64,000 nucleotides of DNA from Cinnamomum chago (Eukaryota > Streptophyta > Magnoliopsida > Laurales > Lauraceae), in contig CP142455.1 of the NCBI GenBank assembly GCA_038049695.1, forward strand, positions 21,985,501-22,049,500. Reading direction: 5' to 3'. How positions within the stretch are numbered: the first letter of the stretch is position 1; every line of letters starts with the position of its first letter. Shown here in pieces: positions 48,013 through 59,159 of this stretch. Both the position numbers and the translations under genes were made by a program. Under the pieces are notes generated by a model. The model was not told the DNA's origin, did no database searches, and saw nothing but the letters and a program-made list of their open reading frames with translations.

Positions 48013-50095
48013 CGAGGTAAGTTATAATATACTTTTTATTTTTAACTTTTATCTAATTTTTTTTTCTAATAGATATCTATATTATGCAGGCACTGCTGGC
48101 GGCTTGTGGATTGGGAGTGCCTCTTCGAGATTCCTCATTTCCCCAGCCACTTACAGTGTCATATTTTCTTCTATTACACATTAAATCATGAATTTTGGCT
48201 ATTGACTACTGTTAAGTAGTTGTTTCTTTTTGTTATCCAACTTTCACTAAAGTTCATAGATCATTTTGCTCTTATATGGATGCTAGTGTTCGTTTATTTT
48301 TTTGGATCTTGTAGCTTGTTTATCAAGCTTAAGGTGCACAACTCAGAACAAGCTAGAGGTTGGTGAATGATTGCATTTATGGCCTAATGATATGTCAATA
48401 CAAGTGCAGGGAGTAGTTTGGTGCAGTGCGTCTGTTTCACACATCCAAATGTGGGAGATCTTTCTTTTGTTGCAGTTTGTTGCGACTCAAGTGTAGATGT
48501 CTTCTTGTTCTTGATGTTGCTGAAAATGTTATTTCTGTGTGTTTTCATACATAGTTCTCATCCGAGCAGTTGAAATGTTTCATTCCATTCGCGGTCTTTG
48601 TGGTCGCATTTGATTTTGTTTTGCTATTTCTTTTCTTATAGTATATGTTATAACATGAATCTCAGCTATTGTGAATTAGTTATTTCTTTGATCTCATTTT
48701 GGGAGTGGGGATTGCTTGTGTAGTTTTATTAGCTTCCAGCAGTTCTCATGAACTTCCTAAAAGACTTTGCACTTAGCTGAACGAACTTAGTTCTGCGTGC
48801 TCGGTTCTGAGTTCAAATTGGTACTCAAACCTGGAGAACTACATGTTGTCCTTCCCATCCTAGCCTATGAAGTCTATTCGAATTGGGTGAAAGCTTATTT
48901 TGCCGTTTATCTTTCCATCATAGCAAATGAAGTCTGATCCAATTGGTTTAAAGAAAATTTTGATTTGTCTCGTCTTGGGAGTCAACTTGACTCCATTGGT
49001 CTGAGTGGGACATGTCAAATGGTCTGATCGAGTCCAATTCAATTGGGTTCCTTGCCATTGAGTACTGTGAAGTTTGGATGTTTTTCTTTTTGCTTCAATG
49101 TTCGTGCTACTTCTTAAGTTTCGTTTCTTTTAGACAGTGAAGTGGCCGACTCGACCATTCTCTGTATCTCTCTCTCCCTAATGCATGTGATTTAGGGGAC
49201 GATTTGGTCCCATTTCATTCCACGAAAAGTAAAATCAAAACAGGAGCTCTCATTTCCTCAAAATTCGACGTATCCTCGATTTCTTGGTTTTTAGAGGTAA
49301 ATTCGATCTAATTTTTCAACATTTGGAATATCTCTTCGTTTTGATGATCCCTCTCAGGTGTTTTCCATTGCTTAATTGAATTGTTCTCTCTCTAGTTGTT
49401 AGATTTGTGTTTTGGTTTTGATTGGACTCGATCTGTCTTTGGAATACGGATTCCTATTTCAGTTTCTATGTGGGCATTTGTTTTCCAAAGAATGAAAATG
49501 AAGACGAAAATGATTTTCTGCTGTTGCATTTGTAGGGGTTTATGTTTTGAGGGAAAATCATTTCCCACGATTTTCATTGTAAGTGGTTTTGGATGGAGAG
49601 CATTGTCTCTGTGGAGTCCTACACAAGAGGTGTAAAGTGGAAACAGATCTAGTTGAGAAAATGTTGTTGTGCGCTGCTAACAACATGGGTTTTTAGATTT
49701 TGGAAAAATGTAGACATTGTGGAAACAAAATGCCGTGCAGAATTTGTTGTGCTCAAATATGTTCTTAGTGCAGTTTCTTTTCAAGGTTTTCAAATTCTTT
49801 GAGAATGGTCTGGGTCGTGGCATGTTGGTTTGGTTTTGGGATGTCGATCTGGGCCTTGGCATGTTGGTTTGGTTTGGAATGTTCTTTTTTACTTTGGGCG
49901 TTTCAGGGTCATGTTTTGTAATGTGTGTTTGTGAGGTTTATTCTCTGTAGGGGCTCTTTTGGGTTCTGTTTCTTTGCTTTGTGCATAATATATATATATC
50001 CCTCTTTTCCAGCGTTGAATCAGTTAGTTGTTTTTTCCCCTTTTGTGTTCACACCTTAATGAGCTGGATGTATTTTTTTCTTTTTGCCTGCTGAA

Positions 50096-50323
50096 ATGGA
50101 AAACATCAGTGAAGAGAAGCATCACGAACTCGTGAAAGAACAAGAATGTCTTACCTGTTACCTCAAGGATCCCAACAGCAGTAGAAGATTTAGAAATATG
50201 AATGCCCTTAATAATCATAACATCGTGCATAGAACCTACAAATTCAAATGCAACAAGTGCAACCAAGTGTTCAAGCGTGCTATTGACAAGGTCATCCATG
50301 ACCAAGTGATGAAGAATAAGTAG
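50096..50323 (+). pseudogene. Array unit 8 coding exon, ATG kept but acceptor lost
   Basis: The ATG is present but the upstream acceptor is cctg, as in units 6 and 7. Changes from unit 1: Arg10 to His, Gly28 to Ser, Thr30 to Arg, Lys35 to Met and Leu41 to His, with one silent change. The pattern (five replacement, one silent) gives no sign of protein-level constraint. This is the last unit, and its TMN-derived tail continues directly into the segmental duplication. Confidence 0.55.
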
Positions 50324-51392
50324 CGAGGTAAGTTATAATATACATTTTCTTTTTAACTTTTATCCAATTTTTTTTTTCTAATAGATATCTATATTATGCA
50401 GGCAATGCTGGCGGCTTGTGGATTGGGAGTGCCTCTTCGAGATTCCTCATTTCCCTAGCCACTTACAGTGTCATATTTTCTTCTATTACATATTAGATCG
50501 TGAATTTTGGCTATTGACTACTGTTAAGTAGTTGTTTCTTTTTGTTATCCAACTTTCATTAAAGTTCATAGATCATTTTGCTTTTACATGGATGCTGGTG
50601 TACGTTTATTGTTTTGGATCTTCTAGCTTGTTTATCATGCTTAAGGTGCACAACTCAGAACATGCTAGAGGTTAGTGAATGATTGCATTTATGGCCTAAT
50701 GATATGTCAATACAAGTGCAGGGAGTAGTTTGGTGCAGCGCGTCTGTTTCACACATCCAAATGTGGGAGATCTCTCTTTTGAGGCAGTTTGTTGCGACTC
50801 AAGTGCAGATGTCTTCTTGTTCTTGATGTTGCTGAATATGTTATTTCTGTATGTTTTCATACATAGTTCTCATCCGAGCAGTTGAAATGTTTCATTCCAT
50901 TCGCGGTCTTTGTGGTCGCATTTGATTTTGTTTTGCTATTTCTTTTCTTATAGTATATGTTATAACATGAATCTCAGCTATTGTGAACTAGTTATTTCTT
51001 TGATCTCATTTTGGGAGTGGGGATTGCATTGGTAGTTTTATTAGCTTCTAGCAGTTCTCAGGAACTTCCTAATAGACTTTGCACTTAGCTGAACGAACTT
51101 AGTTCTGCATGCTCGGTTCTGAGTTCAAATTGATAGTCAAACCTGGAGAACTACATGTTGTCTTCCCATCCTAGCCTATGAAGTCTATTCGAATTGGGTG
51201 AAAGCTTATTTTGCTGTTGTCCTGTCCATCCTAGCCTATGAAGTTTGATCCAATTGGTTTAAAGCTTATTTTGATTTGTCTCGTCTTGGGAGTCAACTTG
51301 ACTCCATTGGTCTGAGTGGGACAAGCCAAATGGTCTGATTGAGTCCAATTCAATTGGGTTCCCTGCCACATGACCAGCACAGACTAACTAAA

Positions 51393-53845
51393 TGACATGA
51401 CCCGAGCCCGAAATTAGGACTAATCCGAGCTAATCCGAGTCGTGCTGCATACTTACTCCCGTGAATCTTAACGCATTCAAATTCACAAGGGATATCAATA
51501 ATACATTATGCGGAAATATTCGCAAATATACATATCTGGTATCAAACCAAAAGTTCTTTACACTATATACAACTCCATGACTTGCATATTTAAATACAAT
51601 GCAAAGATCAAAATTGTGAAACGTTTAATCTCATTTCAACTCAAAGTTTCATTTCCATTCTACTAGTCCTCCTGGAGGAACCGTACCGGACGTCTATGGT
51701 GGCGCTGTGGTCTCGGAAGGACCGGCAAGGGCAGCTGTGCCTGTAATGCCATCAATAACACTATGAATTTTACAATTCAGCAATGTATAAACAAGCTCAT
51801 GATTAAACATGTTAATGATACATTTAATTCATTTCATTGAGTCTTGATTGGTTTAATTCCAATTCCAACTCATAATCAATAAGAGTCTCTTTATTTGGCA
51901 AACTACAATAGCATTTCAATTTCACTTCAATTCTCTTTCCATCTCCCTCAAAGGAGAGGATTCTCTCTTACATACGGAAGGATTCATTTATTGTGGGACT
52001 TATCAGAGTCTGGGCCAGGGACAACTGATATCGCCACGGAGCTCCGGAACACTCCCAAATAATTTGCTGCAGCAGAATCAACTCAATGAGCTTATAGAAA
52101 TTACTATGTAGTGCCAGACTCACCAATCAATTCAATTATCATTTCATCTCACATGGGGTAGCATTGTCCTCTTTGGCACAGGGCGGAAGGGCGCACCATT
52201 CATGACCCAGGCCTAAAAAAGGATTCATTTCATTTCATTTAACGGAGCTAATCCAATACACAATTAAATAAGTCAGTAACTAATACCATCCAGTCAAGTG
52301 TAATCCCAGTTGTTCAAGGTACGTGTTATTCTCGATGAACATTACAGATATATGGATGTTGTACCTTGAAATTCCCTGAATCCACACTAATGGAGGTATA
52401 AAGGACCTAAACAACCTTGAAACATTCTATAGGCTTTATCCTGTCCAACTCAGAATTAAATTATGAAACTCTGCGAAATTCATACAATCGATCAATGTAC
52501 TACGAATTAGTTGTGCAAATTATCATTATCGTACACTCGACATTAGTTAATCCTTGATTACCATATATTCCACTTCGAATTAATCTCCAAAGAGAACATT
52601 TTATGAAATAAGAACATTACTCATTTACCATAGTAGAAGAGTCCTTCAACTACATTTAATAAATTCAGAACCTTAAAAAGATTCACTAATTTTCTAGAAG
52701 GCCCGGTCGATCGAGACCTGGGTCGGTTGACCTCGTAAACTAGGGGCTTGGTCAACCTGCGAAAACCAGGTCGACCTAGTCTACGTGTGCCCGGTCGACC
52801 GAGACTCCATCCGGTCGACCGGCAGTTGTAAATGAAATTCGAAAACAGAATTTCATCAGGCTTCCAGAGAGAATAATCATGTTTAGCCGGTCGATCGAGC
52901 TACACTCTGCAACTTGCAGAATTCTGATTCAGAATTCTATTTTCACTCTTATCTCCTGCAATACATCCTTGGAACCTCCTGTTCCCTTCTTTACACAATA
53001 TACAAACACAAAAGATCACTTCTATTCCAACATGATATCACTACAAAGAAACATCATTCAATCAATCCAAGGATGATTCCATTCAAAATAAATCAAATCA
53101 ATCAACATCTCTTCTCATAATTATGTATGAACTCTCCAATAACTACCATATAGTCATAAATAAAAGTTTATACTTGCCTTGTTGCTGTGAGTCAACACCA
53201 AAACCCTTTGTTTCAACCTTGATTTGAGTCAAATTCACCAACTTCTAAGAAAACCAACAACCCACTTGATGGAGAAGATGATGGGGAAGATGGAAATCAC
53301 TTTTCCTAGCAAATTCACTTGAAAACTTCTTGATTCCACACTTGATGGCCAAGAACGAAGAAACAAGAGCTAAACTACTGATTTTCTCAAGGTTGCTGGG
53401 ATGAAGATACTTCACAACATGCAACACAAGTCTTTGACGCATAACATATGGATTTTGCATATGAACCCTATGTCTTATGCATATTTCCAAGTTGAGTCAA
53501 TTCAAGACTTATGTGATTCATTTCAAGTCAAACGACAACGTGTATTATGAAAGTTATTGTACTCATTGAAACACACATGTTAGTATCAAATTTCACAGCA
53601 TCCGACGAAATACGCATAAATCCGTATTTACGGAAAAGTCCTTCCTTTCATCAATTTGAGTTTAATTTTAACTCAATCAATTGAATTCCTTTCAAATCCC
53701 TTCCATTATATATAAGTTCCTCAAAGGAAACTAATTCGATCCATTTTAGTCCTTAATCACTCTTACTTTGCTTAATCACGTTTAAACTATGTTAAATCTC
53801 GATTAATTAGAGTTAATATTGATTAACTCAGGATGTAACGTAACA
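51393..53845. mobile_element. Solo LTR, 2453 bp, at the array's 3' edge
   Basis: It starts TGACATGACCCG and ends GTAACGTAACA, with an exact 5-bp target duplication ctaaa (51388-51392 and 53846-53850). It has no coding frames. It contains GGTCGACC/GGTCGATC motifs (about 52700-52895), like the solo LTR in unit 4, but the two share no general similarity. It interrupts the segmental duplication, and the paired region at 23829 lacks it. Confidence 0.85.
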
Positions 53846-53850
53846 CTAAA

Positions 53851-55578
53851 CAAGTATTATGGACGCACTATCAAACCAAACTATACTGCAACAAGATACG
53901 AATTCCCTGCCATGTCCTTTAGCTCCCAAGCTAACCGGACCCCACTCTCTATATCATTAATAAAGGTGGATTTAGTTGGGCCGATCCAAGGGTACACTAG
54001 AGTCTCCCTGGCACACTTTAAAACAGTCTGGACCATTCCAATACGGCTAGGAATTTTTTGGCTTTACTTATGTTGCCTGCCTGTAATGCAGTTCATTCTT
54101 TAGAGGGTTGAATATCTGATAAAGTATTCTTTTTTGTTGCATGCTTGCTACTTATTGATCCATACATGGTCAGCAGTACTTGAATTGCCTGAAAATGTAA
54201 AGAATTTCCATGCGACCAACTTGCATAGTAGAAAGCCATTAATAGGCTTAATATCTTGAAACCAAGGGCTGGGATCAGTTGATCAACTTGACTTCTCATG
54301 TTTCCCTGGCCATACTATTTCTATATGCCATCTCTTTGATGTTTGTCCATGCCTTTCTATTTTATTTTTACGAGGAAAACGCAAGGGCGCTGCAAAGTGC
54401 AGCATCATGAATTGAATTGATTGATACTGTATGGCTAGAATTATCCATTCTCTGTCACTAAAGCAGTCGGGCTGACGAGCAGAGTTGGCAAAGGTCATGA
54501 ATTTATTTCATTACCTTTGTCATACTTAACTCTTTTTTTTTTGCTAACAGCCCTTTGGACTGGACTATTTCCTCTGGGTCTAATGAGAAGCCGGATAAAA
54601 CCCATGTGACTCCTAGGTGGAAGCACAAGAGGACTCAATATTTGGTTCCTGAAGAGGGGGAAACCAGGGGTTGATACCAAGACCTCTAACTCCAAAAGAG
54701 GGAGGAACCGTGGTTCTGACCACTCGGTCAACCCCTTGGAGTTCCTTTGTCATACTTGATAGCATCAAAAATAGGTCCAATTTCTAGTAACTCTTAACTA
54801 TTTCTAAAAGTGGTTAAAATTTAAATAGAAATGATGAATATCCACAGAACCTCCAATTACTCTCCCCCCTTTAATGAAAAATGAATGAAGGGGATGAACA
54901 ACAATTTTTTTTTCCAAGGTAAGTAATTATATTCCGAAAAGTAAAAGTAAATGATTGGAATGCTCCTAAATAAATGCCAATCCACAACTTTGAATGGCAG
55001 CTGAGAATGACCTCCCGCATAAAAGCTTAAGCCCTATGCTCAAAATCTGAGAGAGAATGATCTAGATGCATACCATACAAGGCAGCGAGGAACCAAAGAG
55101 GGAAATGACACACAGCCCACATCCTGGGCCGGGAAACAATAAAAAAAACAGAAACCTAGAGACCCACAACCCATATAGCTCCAAACAAATTTGGGGCCTA
55201 GAGGGCTCCAAAACATTGGGAACTCACCACATGGAGAGCACCAAAACAGAATCCATGCCTAATCTTTGGGACAAAAAGGATACAAAGATTTGAGGAGAGC
55301 TTTATATCTTCAGAAACCAGAGTGAAAGCTGCTCAAAGGAATGTGAATAGAGTTTCTATTCGTGCTAAGATTCCAAGAGAGGAGATTCATTGAGGAGCTT
55401 TAGAACATCTATTTGTCTTCTGGACTTCCCAGCAGTTACCACCTTTGCTAGTAGCACTATCAATTGTTCTTCCTGAGGTTGGCCTTTCTGAGGCAGCCTT
55501 GGGGCTAGTCAATTGCTCTTTCTGGGGTTGGTCTTTCTGCCGGCGCTCCTGGACCCAGACTTCATGCATCTCATGCGT
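53851..55578. repeat. Segmental duplication, copy 2 (continuation after the solo LTR)
   Basis: It matches 23826-25195. Landmarks include 'gcctgtaatgcagttcattc', 'gggatcagttgatcaacttg' and 'cttccaggcagttaccacc'-like sequence near the candidate exon. It differs by the SINE insertion and scattered substitutions, and by an extra ~100 bp near 53965-54075 not found in copy 1. Confidence 0.8.
54528..54743 (-). mobile_element. tRNA-derived SINE (family A), minus strand
   Basis: A copy of the family at 25481 in reverse orientation. The T-rich tail comes first (54530-54541), and the tRNA-like head with the complement of ggccgagtggt is at the right end. The 14-bp target duplication cctttgtcatactt lies at 54514-54527 and 54744-54757. 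The empty site is visible in copy 1 at about 24352-24370, so the insertion followed the duplication. Confidence 0.9.
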
Positions 55579-55631
55579 TTGCATAGACTGCTTTGCCTGC
55601 TGTTTTGGAAATACCTTTGGATAGGCACGAA
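55387..55631 (-). pseudogene. Candidate last exon of an unknown minus-strand gene (copy 2)
   Basis: The frame holds VFPKQQAKQSMQTHEMHEVW, then a Gln/Lys-rich RRQKDQPQKEQ segment and a Ser/Ala-rich tail, with a possible acceptor (gatcag) just beyond 55631. It shares this frame with 25019-25193. A 5-bp difference near the end (gcaaa missing here) changes the last ~18 residues between copies. I do not recognise the protein, and no upstream exons are identified. Confidence 0.3.
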
Positions 55632-55755
55632 CTGATCACAACCTGATATGAGTATAAAATTAAGAATAACATGAAAATGATGCTAAATGGGCCCTAAGAA
55701 CCAATCTATGTACGGCAATGCCCTTAGAGAACTTTTATGTCATAGGAAAGAAAAG

Positions 55756-55934
55756 ATGGCTCCTTACTTGAGTGGTAAGGAGCGACAATTCTCACATGGC
55801 TGTCTAGGGTTCGAATCTTAGATACGTCACCTCTTCCCGCGAATGTGCATGCGGGCTCGTTTCCTATTTAAGTGGGTTGTCGTCCCGTGTGTGTGCAAAC
55901 TCTCCCTTGAGTCCCAGCCTCCTTAGTTGGGGTA
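55756..55934 (+). mobile_element. tRNA-derived SINE (family B)
   Basis: A different SINE from family A. It has an A-box-like cttgagtggtaagg (about 55767) and a perfect B box ggttcgaatc (55808-55817), a short body, and a 3' end gttggggta. The 9-bp target duplication aaagaaaag lies at 55747-55755 and 55935-55943. Confidence 0.75.
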
Positions 55935-56090
55935 AAAGAAAAGTCATGCTAAAGAAACTTGAATTTGAAAATTCAATGGTTTCGGTGCTCATTGTATTGA
56001 AGTCCGGCTAGGACTATCTTTTTGTTTTTTATTATTTTATCTTGACATGACCCTTTTATGTTAATGCTTGTGGTTATGTGTCTCATTCAA

Positions 56091-57175
56091 GTTAGAGATG
56101 TCAAATGGGCTGGGCCGGGCCGAACCGCCAGTCAACGGGCCGTGGTCTGGCAAGGCCTGTGTCAACGGCATGGCCCGTGACACGGGCCGAGGAGGCTGGG
56201 CCCGTTGGCCCTGGCCGGCCAAGCCCGCCTGGCACGTGGGTTGCCCTCTGTGGCCCGCCAGGCACGACCGGCCTGGCCCGCCTAAAAGTGACTTTTTAAA
56301 AAAAAATTGCCCATTTTACACCCCCCCAAAAAAAAAAAAAAAAACAGCCATAAAACGATCATATAAGGGGTATTTTGGTTCCTTTTCAATTTTACAAAGT
56401 CTATAATACTCTAACCCTCCTATTCTTTTTCTAAATTTATTAGTGTTATTTATACTACTCTAAGTCTCTAACCCTCGAATATTTCTACGTAAGAAGTGTA
56501 TATCGTGACAAATTGCCTAAAAGGCCATGTTCAAGCTTGAGCACACACATTTTTCGTGATCTTGGTTTTTTTTTTTTTCTCCTTTTTTGCTAAGAAACTC
56601 TCCGGACTAGACTAATCCCTTCGGACCTAAAGAGAAGCCAAGTAAAACCTCGACCCTCAAGTGATAGGACTAGTGGACTCAACCTTCATCATGATGACTT
56701 TGTTGAATTTTATTTCTTGATGCCCAGTGGTGGTGCCCTTTGACTCATGGAAGCAGATCTAATCTAGGTGTAGGAGTCTATCAGACAAAATTAGATACAC
56801 TATTGGAGTTTCTTGCTCCTGATTTCTAATTTTCTATCATCAGTGTTGTGGGAACCTCCCTGGAAGATGCAGAAATATTTAATACTATTACTACAATTGG
56901 CCCTTTACAGAAAAGATAAAAGGTACATCTTGGTATCTTCTCCCTTTCTAGACACCTCTTGCTAGTCATTGGTCTTTTTATATCATTATAATTTTGAAAG
57001 GCTTGCCGACTGTGTTGTGTATTAGTGTCATTTCTAAAAAAATGAAAAAAAGGCCCACTGGCCCGGTAGCCCGCCTGGCCCGGCCCGCTCCAGCCCGTCC
57101 CATGGCGGGTCGTGCCAGGGTATTTCCCTGGCTAACGGGCCTGGCCGGCACGGGCAGGCTAACGGGATCAGACAG
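56091..57175. mobile_element. hAT-like element, same family as 27778, with internal insertions
   Basis: It starts ttagagatgtcaaatgggc and shares the internal 'acagccataaaac' and 'aaggggtattttgg' segments with the element at 27778. A second GGCCCGG-rich end region lies at 57050-57175, so about 550 bp of extra sequence, including a truncated SINE, sits inside. The right end is not exact. Confidence 0.5.
56581..56690 (-). mobile_element. Truncated SINE (family A), minus strand
   Basis: It matches the non-tRNA body of the family at 25481 and 54528 (gctaagaaactctccgg, agagaagcca, ggactcaacctt) and stops before the tRNA-like head. It is nested in the hAT-like element. Confidence 0.65.
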
Positions 57176-58224
57176 GATGACAGAGGGAGGAGTATTGCTT
57201 ACTTCTTGGTCAGTATTCATAGTTTCTTCTTTGATTGAATTAAAGTGCATCCACTAAGTTTAAACCATTCCTAGTTTCTTCTTTGATTGAAATAGAGTTT
57301 GCATTAGATTTAGTTTGCATTTCCTAGGTTTTTTTTTTTTTTTTCTTTTTTTGCTTTAAGGTGAAAATTGTATTAGAAAAGAAACGGTAAAGAGGAAACA
57401 TGGAAATGCATTCTTACCTTGTTAACTTGATTGCACTCCTCAAATATGCAAAGTATCCAAGATAATTAAAAAGCATTCAACCCCATACCAAATTATCGAG
57501 CTGACTTGAAGCATGAATGTGTCATGTCAAATCAGGCAACTTTGATTGCGGCATACACTCATATGATAGAATTCTGTACAAATACAAAACTGAAACCTGA
57601 TTTGAGTCCCTCAGTTTATAAATGGAGCAATGAGATAATTCTTCAATGGTGATGAGTGCTTTTACAAAGAACTATGTGAATATGTAACGGGTTTCTGTCA
57701 CAATTGCTTGTCAAACACCTGCTGACTTGTGACTATGATTCAAAGCCATAGTCAGAGTAGTGAATGGACCAAAGAAAAGGTAGCAAGGGAAGGAGTTTCA
57801 GGATCTTCTTTTGTGGGGAATACCTTCCCAATATGGAAACATTTGTATCTTTGAACTCCTCAATACCCTTTCCTTTTTTTCTTGTTGTCCTCTTACTTCT
57901 TCTTCATTTCCTCTGTCTTTGAAATTTCTCCTTGCCATTGTTTAGATTTCATTTACTACTTGGGTCTCACTCATATGTGTGAATACTATCTACAGATCGC
58001 AACTTTCTTCTCTTGAAGCTTGAAGGAATCAATGGGTCTATTTCTTCTCTTTTTGTGGGTGTCCTCAGTTGCTGTTGTTACTCAAGGTGGATTTTCTGCT
58101 GTTACTATCTTGGATGCTACATTTTTACTTGAATTAGTAACGTCGACGTAGCTAAACTTATGGGTTGGATTTAACAGTTATATGTTTCCTAATATGTTGA
58201 AGGAGCATGTTTTGTACTTTTTTT
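57176..58224. other. Intergenic sequence
   Basis: No supported gene. On the minus strand a good splice donor context (aag/gtaaga) occurs near 57414, but no coding frame accompanies it. Confidence 0.45.
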
Positions 58225-58390
58225 AGTTAAATGAGCAGACTTTATTGTACATTTTATTAGAGTTGAATGAGCAGGTTTTATTGTACATTTTGTTTGAGTT
58301 GAATGGGCATGTTTTATTGTACAATTTAATTTTCGTTGAATGGGAAGGTATTATTATACATTTTATTTTAGTTGAATGAGCAGCCTTTAT
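58225..58390. repeat. ~37-bp minisatellite, five copies
   Basis: Units beginning gttgaatgagcagg occur at 58225, 58262, 58298, 58335 and 58371 with moderate divergence. They lie just inside the region with CACTA-like subterminal motifs. Confidence 0.8.
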
Positions 58391-58429
58391 AATATTCAAT
58401 GTAAAGGAGATTTTTGAAGTGGCAGGTAG

Positions 58430-59145
58430 TAATTTATAAAATAAATATATTATTTTTAGCAACGAATTTTATTTGTCGCCTAATAAGAATAAATATATCT
58501 TTGCATATTATCCCCGACGTATATAATTTGTCGCCTCAAAGAATTTGTGGCAAGGTTAAATATATATTAGGCGACAAATTAAAGTTGTCGCCTAATGTCT
58601 ACAAACTATGCGCGACAAAACTAATTCGTCGCCTATTATAACTTATGGCAATTCATACACTATTTAGCGACAACATAGTTTTGTCGGTAAAAGACATAAT
58701 TCAGTGACGACTACATTTTGTCGCCAAATTTCCTTTTCACCATTTTTTATTCATTTTTTGCATTGAATTATAGATATTTGGCGACAAAAAATATCATTTT
58801 TGCCGACATAACGTGTTGGCGTAAATTTGATGTTTGGCGATGATAATGTGTTGTCGCAGAAAATCCTTTTTTGCCGACATAATGTGTTGTCGTAGAAAAT
58901 TGATATTTGGCGACGATAATGTTTTAGCGACGATAAATTTTTGTCGCTAAATATTTCACTTATTGTCGCAGAAAAATTGATATTTGGCAATGATTAGTTG
59001 CTATCGTCGGCAAAAAAATTCACCGACACCTAATAGGCGACGAACTGGCGACAAAAATGGTTTTGTCGTAGAATATATTGGGCGACGATTTTTGGGTTTT
59101 CTGCGAAAAATATTTGTGTCACGAAAAATGATTTTTGTTGTAGTG
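58430..59145 (-). mobile_element. CACTA (En/Spm) element terminus with subterminal repeats
   Basis: Read on the minus strand from 59145 the sequence starts CACTACAACAAAAATCA, the CACTA-superfamily terminal repeat. Inward from it GCGAC/GTCGC words occur many times in both orientations (about 58540-59090), as expected for transposase-binding subterminal repeats. The other terminus and a transposase frame are not seen in the window, so the element is partial or non-autonomous. Confidence 0.75.
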
Positions 59146-59159
59146 ATTAGCCATAAATT

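Larger units (their letters stand above)
30789..51367 (+). repeat. Eight-unit tandem array of a ~2.3-kb chimeric unit
   Basis: Head-to-tail units run 30789-33163, 33164-35466, 35467-37770, 37771-42287 (with a 2208-bp insertion), 42288-44433, 44434-46737, 46738-49056 and 49057-51367. Each has, in order: sequence from intron 1 of the unit-1 gene (aatgaagtggccgactcg landmark), a 39-bp minisatellite, a 75-codon exon, a 73-nt intron, a short 3' exon, and ~790 bp derived from the TMN-B 3' flank. Unit joints read gggttccttgcc followed by the intron-1 sequence. Units 1-5 share long stretches of near-identity. Units 6-8 form a slightly diverged group. Unit 5 lacks about 165 bp near 42398. Confidence 0.95.

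Noticed and set aside
30789..51367. A CRISPR array or bacterial-type repeat system
   Set aside because: The sequence is a plant nuclear genome; the repeats are 2.3-kb gene units without spacer structure.
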